From: Massilia aurea
Lineage (GTDB): Bacteria > Pseudomonadota > Gammaproteobacteria > Burkholderiales > Burkholderiaceae_D
Length of the DNA stretch: 64,000 bases
Assembly: GCF_024753205.1 (NCBI RefSeq)
Contig: NZ_JANUGZ010000006.1
Span: 1-64,000, forward strand
Reading direction: 5' to 3'
Shown here piece by piece: positions 17,145 through 26,560 of the stretch (position 1 is its first letter; each line of letters begins with the position of its first letter). The position numbers were made by a program, and so were the translations under genes. The notes beneath the pieces are model-generated. The model searched no databases, was not told the origin of the DNA, and saw only the letters and a program-made list of their open reading frames with translations.

Positions 17145-18811
17145 CTACGGGGCGATGCGGCGCGCCTCGTCGATCGCGACATCCTGCCAGAGCGCGTCGT
17201 CGCCGGCGTGCTGCGCCGCCCACACATGGTAGACGCCGGGCTCGATGACGAAGCCCGGCGCGTTGCCGCCCACACGGTAGCGTGCAACGATGCGTGGCTC
17301 GAGGTCGATCTCGACGCTGGCGCGCCCCCCAGCTGCCAGCAGCGTTTTGGTGAACCCGGCCAGGCGCTTGACGAAGCCGTCGGCGCCGGGTTTGGCGACA
17401 TAGATCTGCACCACTACCGCACCCGTGCGCGCGCCGGTATTGGCCACCGCAACGCTCGCGGTGTAACGCCCGTCGACATTCACGTGCAGACCGCTCAGTG
17501 CAAACGTCGTGTACGACAAGCCGAACCCGAACGGGAACAGCGGCTCGTGGCCTTCGCGCGCGAACCAGCGGTAGCCGACATCCGACCCGTCGATATCGTA
17601 GTCAAGCGCGATGATGCCGCCCTGGCGCGGCGTGGCGGGATTCGACGTCGTGGTCTCCGGATCGATCTGCGCGGGGCGCGGCAACTGCGCCTCGCTGGCC
17701 GGGAACGTCACAGGTAACCGGCCCGATGGATTCACGCGCCCGAACAGCACGCCCGCCACGGCCGGCCCGCCGCCCGATCCCGGGTACCAGGCCGCCAGGA
17801 TTGCGGCCACGCTGTCCCGCCACGGCATCGTGACGGGGCCGCCCGACTGGATGACGACAATCGTCGCCGGGTTGACGCCGGCGATGGCCTCGATCAGCGC
17901 ATCCTGGTCGTCGGGCAGCGCGAGGCCCACGGCGTCGAGGCCTTCCGAGCGCCACTCCTGCGCAAACACGATCACCGCATCGGCCTTGCGCGCTTCGTCC
18001 AGTACCTGCTGGCGATCCGCGCCGTCGACGAACACGACGTCGCGTGCGGCGCTTTCCTCTTTGATCGCAGTAACGAGCGACGACGGCTGGACGATCTTGG
18101 CCACGTCCATCCCCATGATGCTGGTGCCGGGCAGTTGCAGGCTGCCGATGGGCGTCACGGCCGACGAACCACCGCCACACAGCACGCCATGGTCGGCATG
18201 CTCGCCGACGACCAGCAACCGGGCCAGGCGCTGCGGCAGCGGCAGCGTCGCGTTCCGGTTCGTGAGCAGCACGATGCCTTCTTCGGCCTGCCGCTGCGCA
18301 ATCAGTTTGTGGTGGCTGAAGTCGATCAGCTGCGCGTGGTCGTCAATCGACTCTGCGTCGAGTGCACCGACGTCGATCAGGCCCGTCAGGATGCGCGCCA
18401 CCATATCGTCGATGCGCGCCTGCGGCACCTGGCCGTCGCGCACCGCATCACGCAGCGCCTGACCGAAGTAATGCGCATCGTCGAGATTGGCGCCCGATTG
18501 CACGTCCAGCCCTGCTGGCGGTTGAAGGTCGCGCCCAGTAGCAGCGAGCTGGGCAGGCCCGTCGCATGGTCACCCGGGCGCACGCCGCCGATATTGCTGG
18601 TCCCGAGACTGGCGTCGGCCTGCTGCATGGCAGGGATGCCCAGGCGCGGGATGCCAGGATAGAACGCCGCCGAACCGATGGCGCGCTGCGCTTTGAGCTC
18701 GTCCGTCAGAGGAATAGCCATCGGGCCGGACAGCCAGGCGAACTTCTCGTCCTCGGTCATGCGCGCAACCAGGTCCTGGGCGCGCTGACGGCTCGTGGTG
18801 GCAGTAGTCAT
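17145..18811 (-). pseudogene. GH3 beta-glucosidase pseudogene with internal deletion and frameshift
   Basis: Two frames together represent a glycoside hydrolase family 3 protein. The N-terminal part (18811 to about 18515) reads MTTATTSRQRAQDLVARM and continues to LPSSLLLGATFNRQ, the start of a GH3 barrel. The C-terminal part (about 18515 to 17145) resumes in another frame with GLDVQSGANLDDAHYFG, then GH3_C (GEHADHGVLCGGGSSAVTP; PGSGGGPAVAGVLFG) and an FnIII-like end (FPFGFGLSYTTF). Between FNRQ and GLDVQSG the family normally has roughly 190-200 residues, including the nucleophile Asp in an MSDW-type motif; all are missing. The gene therefore cannot encode an active enzyme. The size of the gap makes a simple base-calling error unlikely. 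Confidence 0.85.
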
Positions 18812-18893
18812 TGGAACAGTCCCTTCATGAGTGAGAGTAGCTGATCCGTCCAGTGTTACAGATACCGTGCGCCGGGTCGGTTAAGCACATCGC

Positions 18894-18928
18894 AAAAAGC
18901 CCGGCTGCTTGCGCGGCCGGGCTTTTTC
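18894..18928 (-). terminator. Terminator of ppiD
   Basis: The stem AAAAAGCCCGGC/GCCGGGCTTTTT lies just past the ppiD stop at 18953, with U runs possible in both directions. Confidence 0.85.
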
Positions 18929-18952
18929 AATCAGGAGCGAAGGGGCGACGAC

Positions 18953-20872
18953 TTACTGCGCGTCGGTATTCGTGCCCAGCTGCGACGGCGTAGCCGTCAC
19001 CTTGGCCTTTGCCTTGACCTTCAGCGCTTCGACATAATCGACCATCTGCTGCTGGCCCATCATGTTGCCGATCTGGTCGGCTTCCTGCTTGCGGCGCGCC
19101 GCATCGGGTTGCGCCGGCTGCGAGACCTTGTTGATGCGGTAGACCGCGTAACCCTGGCCCGGCACATCGACACCGACATACGCCGGCAGCTTGGTCGCAT
19201 CAGCCTTGAGCACGGCAATGGCACCGGGCTGGTTGATCGTCGGCTTCGTGGTGCGCGAAACCACCACTGGTGCGCCGAAACCGGTTGCGTCGCCCGCTGC
19301 TTTGGCTGCCGCCAGCTTGGCTTCGCCGGCCTGGCGTGCCAGGCGCACCGCTTCTTCGATCGTTACGCGCTGACGAATCTGCGCCTCGACCTCGGCCAGC
19401 GGACGCTTGGCTGCCGGACGCAGTTCAACCACGCGACCTGCCACCAGTACGCTTGGCGCGACTTCCACTGCTTCGGTATTGCGCTTGTTCTTCAGCGCGT
19501 CGTTACCAAACAGCGCAGTCAGGAACTTGGCGTTGTTGAACGGTGCATCGCCCAGCGCCGGATTCGGCGTACGAGTGAGGTTGTCGACGGTCTGAATCTG
19601 CAGCTTGAGCTTGTCGGCCACCGGCTTCAGGCTGTCGGACTGGTCATACGCGGTCTCGGTGAACACGCCAGCCAGCTCGGTGTACTTGGAGGCCATTTTT
19701 TGCTTCTTGAGGTCGCCTGCAATCTGTTCACGCGCTGTGTCGAGCGACTTTTGCGTCGCCGGCTTGATCGAGTTCAGCTTGATGATGTGCCAGCCGAATT
19801 CCGACTGCACCAGGCCGCTCGTTTCGCCCTCTTTCAACGCATAGATCGAATCTTCGACCGACTTGACGAACAAGCCCTTCTCGACCACGCCCAGATCGCC
19901 GCCAGCCTGGGCCGAACCCGGGTCTTGCGAATTGGCCTTGGCAATCGCGGCGAAATTGGCCGGCGCCGCGCGCACTTGCGCCAGCACGGCTTCCGCTTTC
20001 GTCTTGGCCGCAGCCTGGTCGGCTGGCTTTGCATCCTTGGCCACCGTGATCAGGATATGGCTGGCGCTGCGCTGCTCGGGCGTCGTGTAGTTCTTGAGGT
20101 TCTTGTTATAGAAGTCGCTGATTTCGGCGTCCGACACCTGCACCTGATTTTCGACGGTGGCAGCGTTAAAGACGACGTATTCGGCCTTAACCTGCTCCGG
20201 AATCTGGAACAGCGTTGCGTTCTTGTCGTAGTACGCCTTGACCATCGCATCGGTAACCTTGACCTGTGGCAGATAGGTCGCGATCGGGAACACGATCTCC
20301 TGCACCTCACGCTCCTGATCGTTGATGTTCGACAGGCGCGTTGCGACGCTGCGTGGTGCGAATGCCGTGGCCTGGATCGAACCGGTCAGTTGCTGCACGG
20401 TGAGATCGCGGCGCAGGCGCTGGTCGAACATCGCCGGCGTCATGCCTTGCGCTGCCAGGGCGGCCTTGTAGCCTTCCATGTCGAAGCCACCGTCCGGCTG
20501 GCGGAACTGCTGGATCTCCATGATGGTCTTTTGCAGCGTTGCATCGCTGACGTTCATGTGCGAGCGGGCGATCTCGGTGCTGATGGCGCGTTCGCCGACC
20601 AGATTGTTGAGAATCGTTTTCTTCGCTTCGGCCGTCTCGAACATCTTCTGGTCGAACTGTGCGCCCATCATCTGGCGTGCCTGGTCGATCTGGCGACGCT
20701 GCGCATCTTCCCATTCCTGACGCGAAATCTTTTCGCCGCCAACGGTGGCGACGTGGGTGCCGGCATCGTTGCTCTGGTAACTCTCCAAACCGACAAACAC
20801 GAACGATGGGACGATCAAAAGAAGCAGGATCCCGTACATCCAACGCTTGTTGTTCCGAATAAATTCAAACAT
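18953..20872 (-). CDS. ppiD: PpiD-like periplasmic folding chaperone / peptidyl-prolyl isomerase
   Basis: A 639-residue inner-membrane-anchored chaperone. A short cytoplasmic stretch and one transmembrane helix (about 13-32, MYGILLLLIVPSFVFVGLES) precede a SurA_N-like chaperone region (about 40-200). A parvulin PPIC domain (about 270-365) carries RSASHILITV, GGDLGVVEKG and SEFGWHIIKL. A second incomplete parvulin-like region and a charged tail follow. PpiD works near the Sec translocon on newly exported proteins. The start at 20872 places the Lys/Arg-rich cytoplasmic tip before the helix. It lies directly after the hupB-tRNA-Asp unit, the common betaproteobacterial order, with its own terminator at 18894-18928. 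Confidence 0.95.
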   Translation of the reverse strand: MFEFIRNNKRWMYGILLLLIVPSFVFVGLESYQSNDAGTHVATVGGEKISRQEWEDAQRRQIDQARQMMGAQFDQKMFETAEAKKTILNNLVGERAISTEIARSHMNVSDATLQKTIMEIQQFRQPDGGFDMEGYKAALAAQGMTPAMFDQRLRRDLTVQQLTGSIQATAFAPRSVATRLSNINDQEREVQEIVFPIATYLPQVKVTDAMVKAYYDKNATLFQIPEQVKAEYVVFNAATVENQVQVSDAEISDFYNKNLKNYTTPEQRSASHILITVAKDAKPADQAAAKTKAEAVLAQVRAAPANFAAIAKANSQDPGSAQAGGDLGVVEKGLFVKSVEDSIYALKEGETSGLVQSEFGWHIIKLNSIKPATQKSLDTAREQIAGDLKKQKMASKYTELAGVFTETAYDQSDSLKPVADKLKLQIQTVDNLTRTPNPALGDAPFNNAKFLTALFGNDALKNKRNTEAVEVAPSVLVAGRVVELRPAAKRPLAEVEAQIRQRVTIEEAVRLARQAGEAKLAAAKAAGDATGFGAPVVVSRTTKPTINQPGAIAVLKADATKLPAYVGVDVPGQGYAVYRINKVSQPAQPDAARRKQEADQIGNMMGQQQMVDYVEALKVKAKAKVTATPSQLGTNTDAQ

Positions 20873-20913
20873 GGTCAGCCATTCAAGGTTGAGAATGCAA
20901 TAACAGCACAAGT

Positions 20914-20943
20914 TAAAAAAAAAGGCGAACTCGCGTTCGCCTC
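20914..20943 (-). terminator. Terminator of the hupB / tRNA-Asp unit
   Basis: The stem AGGCGAAC/GTTCGCCT with a 4-nt TCGC loop is followed on the minus strand by nine U residues. It lies about 50 bp past the second tRNA-Asp and upstream of the ppiD start. Confidence 0.9.
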
Positions 20944-20991
20944 TTCTCATCATGAGGCGGCTCTGCGAGCCACCCCTATTTTACGCAATTC

Positions 20992-21068
20992 TGGCGGAGC
21001 GGACGGGACTCGAACCCGCGACCCCCGGCGTGACAGGCCGGTATTCTAACCAACTGAACTACCGCTCC
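20992..21068 (-). tRNA. tRNA-Asp (GTC), copy 2
   Basis: A 77-nt cloverleaf read on the minus strand begins GGAGCGGTAGTTCAG. It has the anticodon stem-loop CCGGCCTGTCACGCCGG (anticodon GTC) and the T arm GGGTTCGAGTCCC, and ends with an encoded CCA. It is identical to the copy at 21094-21170 and 25 bp away from it. Confidence 0.97.
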
Positions 21069-21093
21069 AGACATGGTGTCTGTGCGTTTTTTG

Positions 21094-21170
21094 TGGCGGA
21101 GCGGACGGGACTCGAACCCGCGACCCCCGGCGTGACAGGCCGGTATTCTAACCAACTGAACTACCGCTCC
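21094..21170 (-). tRNA. tRNA-Asp (GTC), copy 1
   Basis: The same 77-nt sequence as the neighbouring copy, including the GTC anticodon and encoded CCA. It lies 81 bp downstream of hupB on the same strand and is probably processed from one transcript ending at the terminator at 20914-20943. Confidence 0.97.
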
Positions 21171-21251
21171 AGCAAAAAACACACCAACGAACATCAGGGA
21201 CTACACAACAACCCCTGTTGCTTTCCTTCGCTTGTCACCGCGAAGAAGGCA

Positions 21252-21524
21252 TTAGTTTACAGCATCTTTCAGCGCTTTACCAGCCTTAAATTTCGGGACG
21301 CGTGCGGCCTTGATTTTAATGGGCTCCTTGGTGCGCGGATCGCGGCCAGTGCGTGCGGCGCGCTCGCCGACCGTGAACGTGCCAAAGCCAACCAGGGTAA
21401 CGCTGTCATTCTTTTTCAGGGTCTCGGTCACGGCGTCGATGACGGCGTCGAGGGCACGCGCTGCCGATGCCTTGGTAATGTCCGCGGACTTCGCGATTTC
21501 TTCGATCAGTTCTGCCTTGTTCAC
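21252..21524 (-). CDS. hupB: DNA-binding protein HU
   Basis: A 90-residue nucleoid protein that bends and compacts DNA as a dimer. It shows the full HU pattern: MNKAELIEEIAKSA at the start, VTLVGFGTFTVGERAARTGRDP with the beta-arm proline region, and KIKAARVPKFKAGKALKDAVN at the end. The start is GTG at 21524, preceded by GAGGGAAC; the upstream extension of the frame has no homology to HU. It lies between lon and the tRNA-Asp pair, the standard place for hupB in this lineage. Confidence 0.97.
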   Translation of the reverse strand: MNKAELIEEIAKSADITKASAARALDAVIDAVTETLKKNDSVTLVGFGTFTVGERAARTGRDPRTKEPIKIKAARVPKFKAGKALKDAVN

Positions 21525-21671
21525 TCGTTCCCTCGTTTCCCGTTCATGACGCACACGCGCCGCTGCTGCAAAAGTGCAGGCCGTATTAAACAAGGGCAAC
21601 ATGGCGCTGTCAAGCGAGGCCGCGTCAATGCAGGTTCATCTGTGGCATAAGACGCGCCATGGCGACAGCCC

Positions 21672-21702
21672 AAAAAAACAGGCGCCACACGGGCGCCTGT
21701 TT
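21672..21702 (-). terminator. Terminator of lon
   Basis: The stem AACAGGCGCC/GGGCGCCTGTT is followed by a U run on the minus strand, about 30 bp past the lon stop. Confidence 0.88.
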
Positions 21703-21730
21703 CAGGAAACTGCAAGAAGCTCGATACGAT

Positions 21731-24145
21731 TTAGTGCTTGACCACTTCAGGCTTGGCTTCCACCGGCGCTGGCGCGACGGCCACCGCAGGATCTTCCACC
21801 AACGGCTGCGGCTGACGCTCCAGTGCGATCTCCAGCACTTTCTCGATCCAGCGCACCGGCACGATCTCGAGCTTGTTCTTGACGTTGTCCGGAATTTCGG
21901 CCAGGTCCTTCACGTTCTGCTCCGGGATCAACACCGTCTTGATGCCACCGCGATGCGCCGCCAGCAGCTTTTCTTTCAGGCCACCGATCGGCAGGACTTC
22001 ACCGCGCAGCGTGATCTCGCCAGTCATCGCCACATCGGCGCGCACCGGGATGCCGGTGAAGGCCGAGACCAGCGCCGTTGTCATGCCGATACCGGCCGAC
22101 GGACCATCCTTCGGCGTCGCGCCTTCCGGCACGTGGATGTGGATGTCGGCTTTCTCGAACGCCTCGTTCTTGATACCGAGACGTGCGGCGCGGCTACGCA
22201 CCACCGTGCGGGCAGCCTCGATCGATTCCTTCATCACGTCGCCCAGCGTACCGGTGCGGATGATGGCGCCCTTGCCCGGCACGTTGACGGCTTCGATCGT
22301 CAGCAGATCGCCACCGACTTCGGTCCACGCCAGACCGACCACCTGGCCGACCTGATTGTCTTTCTCGGCCACGCCGAAGTCATAGCGGCGCACGCCCAGG
22401 AACTTGTCCAGGTTCTTGCCGTTGACGATGACGCGCTTGTCGACACCGGTGCCCGGCTTTTTCAGCAGCAGCATCTTGACGACCTTGCGGCAGATTTTCG
22501 ACACTTCGCGCTCGAGCGAACGTACGCCGGCTTCGCGGGTGTAGTAACGGATGATGTCGCGGATCGCGGTCTCTTCGACCTTGATTTCCTCTTCCTTCAG
22601 GCCGTTGTTCTTCAACTGCTTCGGCAACAGGTAGCGCAGCGCGATACTGGTCTTTTCGTCTTCGGTATAACCCGACAGACGAATGACTTCCATACGGTCC
22701 AGTAGCGCTGGCGGAATGTTGTACGAGTTCGAGGTCGCCACGAACATCACGTCCGACAGGTCGAAGTCCACTTCCAGGTAATGGTCCGAGAACGTGTGGT
22801 TCTGTTCCGGGTCCAGCACCTCGAGCAGGGCCGACGACGGATCGCCACGGAAATCGGCGCCCATCTTGTCGATCTCGTCGAGCAGGAACAGCGGGTTGCG
22901 CACGCCGACTTTCGCCAGCGATTGCAGCACCTTGCCCGGCATCGAGCCGATATACGTGCGGCGGTGACCACGGATCTCGGCTTCATCACGCACGCCACCC
23001 AGGGCCATGCGCACGAACTTGCGGTTCGTTGCGCGGGCGATGGACTGGCCAAGCGACGTCTTGCCGACGCCTGGAGGACCGACGAAGCACAGGATCGGCG
23101 CTTTCAGCTTGTCGACGCGCTGTTGCACTGCGAGGTATTCCAGGATGCGTTCCTTGATCTTGTCCAGGCCATAGTGATCCTGTTCAAGGACGGCTTCAGC
23201 GCTGGCCAGATCGATCGCGACCTTCGACTTCTTGCGCCATGGCAGGGACACCAGCGTATCGATGTAGTTGCGCACGACGGTGGCTTCGGCCGACATCGGC
23301 GACATCAGCTTGAGCTTGCGAATTTCGGCCTGGGCTTTTTCCATGGCTTCTTTCGGCATCTTGGCGGCGACGACTTTCTTTTCGAGTTCCTCGATGTCGG
23401 CACCCTCTTCGCCCTCGCCCAGCTCTTTCTGAATCGCCTTGACCTGCTCGTTCAGGTAGTACTCGCGCTGCGACTTTTCCATCTGGCGCTTGACGCGGCC
23501 ACGGATACGCTTCTCGACCTGCAGGATGTCCAGCTCGCCTTCTAGCTGGCCGAGCAGGTGCTCGAGGCGCTTGGCGACGTTGAAGATTTCCAGGATCACT
23601 TGCTTTTGCTCGAGCTTGAGCGGCAGGTGCGCAGCGACGGTATCGGCCAGGCGGCCTGCGTCATCGATGCCGGCGAGCGAGGCCAGGATTTCTGGTGGAA
23701 TCTTTTTGTTGAGTTTGACGTACTGGTCGAACTGCTGCACGATCGCGCGGCGCATGGCCTCGACTTCGGAGTCGTCGCCGATTTCCGATTCAACCGGCGT
23801 CAGTTGCGCCGTGAAGTGCGTGGCGCCGTCATTGATCGTATCGATGCGCGCGCGCTGCGAACCCTCGACCAGGACCTTGACGGTACCGTCGGGCAGTTTC
23901 AGCATCTGCAGAATATTGGCGACGCAGCCGATCTCGTAGATGTCTGCGGCGGACGGTTCGTCCTTGGCGGCAGCCTTCTGGGCGGCCAGCATGATGCTTT
24001 TGCCCTGCTCCATCGCGGCTTCCAGAGCCTTGATCGATTTAGGGCGGCCAACGAACAGAGGTATCACCATATGCGGGAACACAACCACATCGCGCAACGG
24101 CAGAAGTGGCAGCGTCGTTTGCTCGGTTAATTTCGAAGTTGTCAT
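21731..24145 (-). CDS. lon: ATP-dependent Lon protease
   Basis: An 804-residue cytoplasmic AAA+ protease that degrades misfolded and regulatory proteins. The N-terminal LAN domain (about 10-205) opens with LPLLPLRDVVVFPHMVIPLFVGR. The AAA+ module has Walker A GPPGVGKTS and Walker B PLFLLDEID. The C-terminal peptidase has the Ser in DGPSAGIGMTTAL and the Lys in KLLAAHRGGIKTVLIP, forming the Ser-Lys dyad. The tail (VAVAPAPVEAKPEVVKH) is a lineage extension. The start at 24145 is chosen from MTTSKLTEQTTLPLLPLRD; upstream frame is not conserved-looking. It follows clpX, from which it is separated by a terminator, so it needs its own promoter in 24146-24290. I could not identify a convincing heat-shock promoter there. 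Confidence 0.98.
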   Translation of the reverse strand: MTTSKLTEQTTLPLLPLRDVVVFPHMVIPLFVGRPKSIKALEAAMEQGKSIMLAAQKAAAKDEPSAADIYEIGCVANILQMLKLPDGTVKVLVEGSQRARIDTINDGATHFTAQLTPVESEIGDDSEVEAMRRAIVQQFDQYVKLNKKIPPEILASLAGIDDAGRLADTVAAHLPLKLEQKQVILEIFNVAKRLEHLLGQLEGELDILQVEKRIRGRVKRQMEKSQREYYLNEQVKAIQKELGEGEEGADIEELEKKVVAAKMPKEAMEKAQAEIRKLKLMSPMSAEATVVRNYIDTLVSLPWRKKSKVAIDLASAEAVLEQDHYGLDKIKERILEYLAVQQRVDKLKAPILCFVGPPGVGKTSLGQSIARATNRKFVRMALGGVRDEAEIRGHRRTYIGSMPGKVLQSLAKVGVRNPLFLLDEIDKMGADFRGDPSSALLEVLDPEQNHTFSDHYLEVDFDLSDVMFVATSNSYNIPPALLDRMEVIRLSGYTEDEKTSIALRYLLPKQLKNNGLKEEEIKVEETAIRDIIRYYTREAGVRSLEREVSKICRKVVKMLLLKKPGTGVDKRVIVNGKNLDKFLGVRRYDFGVAEKDNQVGQVVGLAWTEVGGDLLTIEAVNVPGKGAIIRTGTLGDVMKESIEAARTVVRSRAARLGIKNEAFEKADIHIHVPEGATPKDGPSAGIGMTTALVSAFTGIPVRADVAMTGEITLRGEVLPIGGLKEKLLAAHRGGIKTVLIPEQNVKDLAEIPDNVKNKLEIVPVRWIEKVLEIALERQPQPLVEDPAVAVAPAPVEAKPEVVKH

Positions 24146-24290
24146 GGCATACCTTATAAAAAGCGTGTTCTGAACTTGGGCACTGGACAGCCAAAACACA
24201 AGACCGTCCGGCAAAAATATATTCTGTAAGTAAAAGAAAACATACTTGTCAGAGCATATAGCCGTTCCAATAAAAGACTCTCGGAAAATG

Positions 24291-24327
24291 AAAAAGCCAC
24301 CGCACGGCGTACCGCGAGTGGCTTTTC
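24291..24327 (-). terminator. Terminator of clpX
   Basis: The stem AAAAGCCAC/GTGGCTTTT flanks an 17-nt loop, with a U run on the minus strand about 85 bp past the clpX stop. The remaining lon-clpX spacer is AT-rich, with no gene. Confidence 0.75.
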
Positions 24328-24413
24328 GAATGAAGCCGGGATCTCTTATTGAGATTGATTGTACCGAGTTGAATCCGTGCGGCAAGCAATTTGTCGCTTG
24401 CGCCCGGATTTTT

Positions 24414-25682
24414 TCAGTTTTCTCCCGAAGCTTTTGCCGTTTCGCTGTAAATCAGCAAAGGTTTCGCGCCGTTCGTGATCGTATTTTCATCGATCACGAC
24501 TTTCACAACATTCGACTGGCCTGGCAATTCATACATTACATCAAGCAGCGCATGTTCGAGAATCGAACGCAAGCCACGTGCGCCGGTTTTACGGGCCAGT
24601 GCTTTCTTTGCAATCGCATGCAGCGCTGCCGGACGAATCTCCAGCTCGGCGCCTTCCATTTCCAGCAATTTCGAATATTGCTTGATGAGCGCATTCTTCG
24701 GCTCGATCAGAATCTGGATCAGCGCTTCTTCGGTAAGCTCGGACAAGGCAGCCACCACCGGCAGACGGCCGACCAGCTCGGGGATCAGACCGAACTTGAT
24801 CAGGTCTTCGGGTTCGGCTTCGAGCAGGATCTCGGCGTTGTAGCCGGAATCGAGACTCTTGACCGTGGCGCCAAAACCAATGCCGCTCTTGACCGAACGG
24901 TTCTGGATCACCTTGGCCAGGCCGTCGAACGCACCGCCGCAGATGAACATGATGTTGGTCGTGTCAATCTGGACGAAGTCCTGGTTCGGGTGCTTGCGCC
25001 CGCCCTGCGGCGGCACCGAGGCCATCGTGCCTTCGATCAGCTTGAGCAGCGCCTGCTGCACGCCCTCGCCCGACACGTCGCGCGTGATCGACGGGTTGTC
25101 GGACTTGCGCGAAATCTTGTCGATCTCATCGATGTAGACGATGCCGCGCTGCGCCTTTTCAACTTCATAGTTGCAGCTCTGCAGCAGCTTCTGGATGATG
25201 TTCTCGACGTCTTCGCCAACGTAGCCGGCTTCGGTCAGCGTGGTCGCATCGGCGATCACGAACGGCACGTTCAGCATGCGTGCGAGCGTCTGGGCCAGCA
25301 GCGTCTTGCCGGAGCCGGTCGGACCGACCAGCAGGATGTTGCTCTTGGCCAGTTCGACTTCGTCTTTCTTGCCCAGGTGCTTGAGGCGCTTGTAGTGGTT
25401 GTACACCGCCACCGACAGGATGCGCTTGGCCGTTTGCTGACCGATCACATATTGGTCAAGCAGTTCGGTGATTTCAAGGGGCGTCGGCAGGTCGGACTTG
25501 GCGCCCGTGACCGTTTCAACGTTCGAAGTTTCATCGCGGATGATGTCGTTGCACAAGTCGATGCATTCATCGCAGATGAACACTGACGGTCCTGCGATCA
25601 GCTTCTTGACTTCGTGCTGGCTCTTTCCACAGAACGAGCAGTACAACAGTTTTTCGCCGCTGGAGGATTTTTTCTCTGACAT
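24414..25682 (-). CDS. clpX: ATP-dependent Clp protease ATP-binding subunit ClpX
   Basis: A 422-residue AAA+ unfoldase that recognises and threads substrates into ClpP. The N-terminal zinc-binding domain uses CSFCGK and CDECIDLC (residues about 15-41). Walker A is GPTGSGKT, Walker B IVYIDEIDKI, and the pore loop and sensor regions (GYVGED, GLIPELVGRLP) are intact. A ClpP-docking IGF-type loop is present as KSGIGFGA. The start at 25682 gives the typical MSEKKSSSGEKLLYCSFCG. It is downstream of clpP but beyond a strong hairpin at 25792-25836. Confidence 0.98.
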   Translation of the reverse strand: MSEKKSSSGEKLLYCSFCGKSQHEVKKLIAGPSVFICDECIDLCNDIIRDETSNVETVTGAKSDLPTPLEITELLDQYVIGQQTAKRILSVAVYNHYKRLKHLGKKDEVELAKSNILLVGPTGSGKTLLAQTLARMLNVPFVIADATTLTEAGYVGEDVENIIQKLLQSCNYEVEKAQRGIVYIDEIDKISRKSDNPSITRDVSGEGVQQALLKLIEGTMASVPPQGGRKHPNQDFVQIDTTNIMFICGGAFDGLAKVIQNRSVKSGIGFGATVKSLDSGYNAEILLEAEPEDLIKFGLIPELVGRLPVVAALSELTEEALIQILIEPKNALIKQYSKLLEMEGAELEIRPAALHAIAKKALARKTGARGLRSILEHALLDVMYELPGQSNVVKVVIDENTITNGAKPLLIYSETAKASGEN

Positions 25683-25791
25683 GGGGGCAGGACTCTATTG
25701 AATTGCTATGAATATAACGCTTAACCGGAAACGCAACAAGGGCGAATCCAAGGGCGCAACTGGCGCGCATGCGAACATGCTACCCGAAATA

Positions 25792-25836
25792 AAAAACAAA
25801 CGCCCGAACGTGTTCGCGTCCGGGCGTTTTTTTCCA
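25792..25836 (-). terminator. Terminator of clpP
   Basis: The stem AAACGCCCG/CGGGCGTTT lies about 30 bp past the clpP stop, with flanking A/T runs. It separates clpP from clpX and implies a clpX promoter in 25683-25791, or partial read-through. Confidence 0.85.
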
Positions 25837-25864
25837 ACATCACGCTGGATGCTCGGGCAATTTC

Positions 25865-26482
25865 TTAACCGCGGTGCGTGAGGACCTTGTCGATCAGCCC
25901 ATATTCGACCGACTCTTCGGCCGACATGAAACGGTCACGGTCGGTGTCACGGTGGATCTGTTCGATGCTCTGGCCGGTGTTATCGGACATGATACGGGCC
26001 AGGCGCTCGCGCAGGTACAGGATTTCCTTGGCCTGGATTTCGATATCCGAGGCCATGCCCTGTGAACCGCCCGATGGCTGGTGAATCATGACGCGCGAGT
26101 TCGGCAGCGAGAAACGCTTGCCCTTGGCGCCGGCTGCCAGCAGGAAGGCGCCCATCGAGGCCGCCAGACCCGTGCACAGCGTCGAAACGTCGGGCTTGAT
26201 GAAGTTCATCGTGTCGAGGATCGCGAGGCCGGCCGAGACCGAGCCACCCGGCGAGTTGATGTAGAGCGAGATATCCTTGTCAGGATTTTCGCTTTCCAGG
26301 AACAGCATCTGGGCGACGATCAGGTTGGCCATCTGGTCGTTGACGGGACCGACCAGGAAAATCACGCGTTCTTTCAAGAGGCGCGAGTAAATGTCGTAGG
26401 CGCGTTCGCCGCGACCACTTTGCTCGACGACCATCGGCACCAAGCCGAGTGCCTGTGTATCCAGTGCTGGATTGTGCATCAT
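25865..26482 (-). CDS. clpP: ATP-dependent Clp protease proteolytic subunit
   Basis: A 205-residue serine peptidase forming the 14-mer chamber used with ClpX. The catalytic Ser is in GLAASMGAFLL and the His in MIHQPSGG; the Asp is in the RDRFMSAEE neighbourhood. The N-terminal LGLVPMVVEQSGRGERAYDIYSRLLKERVIFLVG is diagnostic. Two ATG codons stand in tandem at the start (26482 and 26479). It lies 78 bp downstream of tig on the same strand. Confidence 0.98.
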   Translation of the reverse strand: MMHNPALDTQALGLVPMVVEQSGRGERAYDIYSRLLKERVIFLVGPVNDQMANLIVAQMLFLESENPDKDISLYINSPGGSVSAGLAILDTMNFIKPDVSTLCTGLAASMGAFLLAAGAKGKRFSLPNSRVMIHQPSGGSQGMASDIEIQAKEILYLRERLARIMSDNTGQSIEQIHRDTDRDRFMSAEESVEYGLIDKVLTHRG

Positions 26483-26524
26483 ACCTGTCTCGTTCCTTGT
26501 TAGGGGTTGGTCAAATGGGCCATT

Positions 26525-26558
26525 GAAAAAAGCCGGCCTCGAGGGGCCGGCCTGCTTT
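26525..26558 (-). terminator. Terminator of tig
   Basis: The stem GCCGGCC/GGCCGGC (26532-26551) follows directly after the tig stop, with six U residues on the minus strand. Confidence 0.85.
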
Positions 26559-26560
26559 TC

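Noticed and set aside
21171..21251. Small hairpin CTTCGC/GCGAAG after hupB
   Set aside because: The stem is only 6 bp and lacks a U run, so it is not a credible terminator before the tRNA-Asp genes.
24146..24290. Possible heat-shock (sigma-32) promoter for lon
   Set aside because: I searched the minus strand for CTTGAA-type and CCCCAT-type boxes at proper spacing and found no convincing pair.
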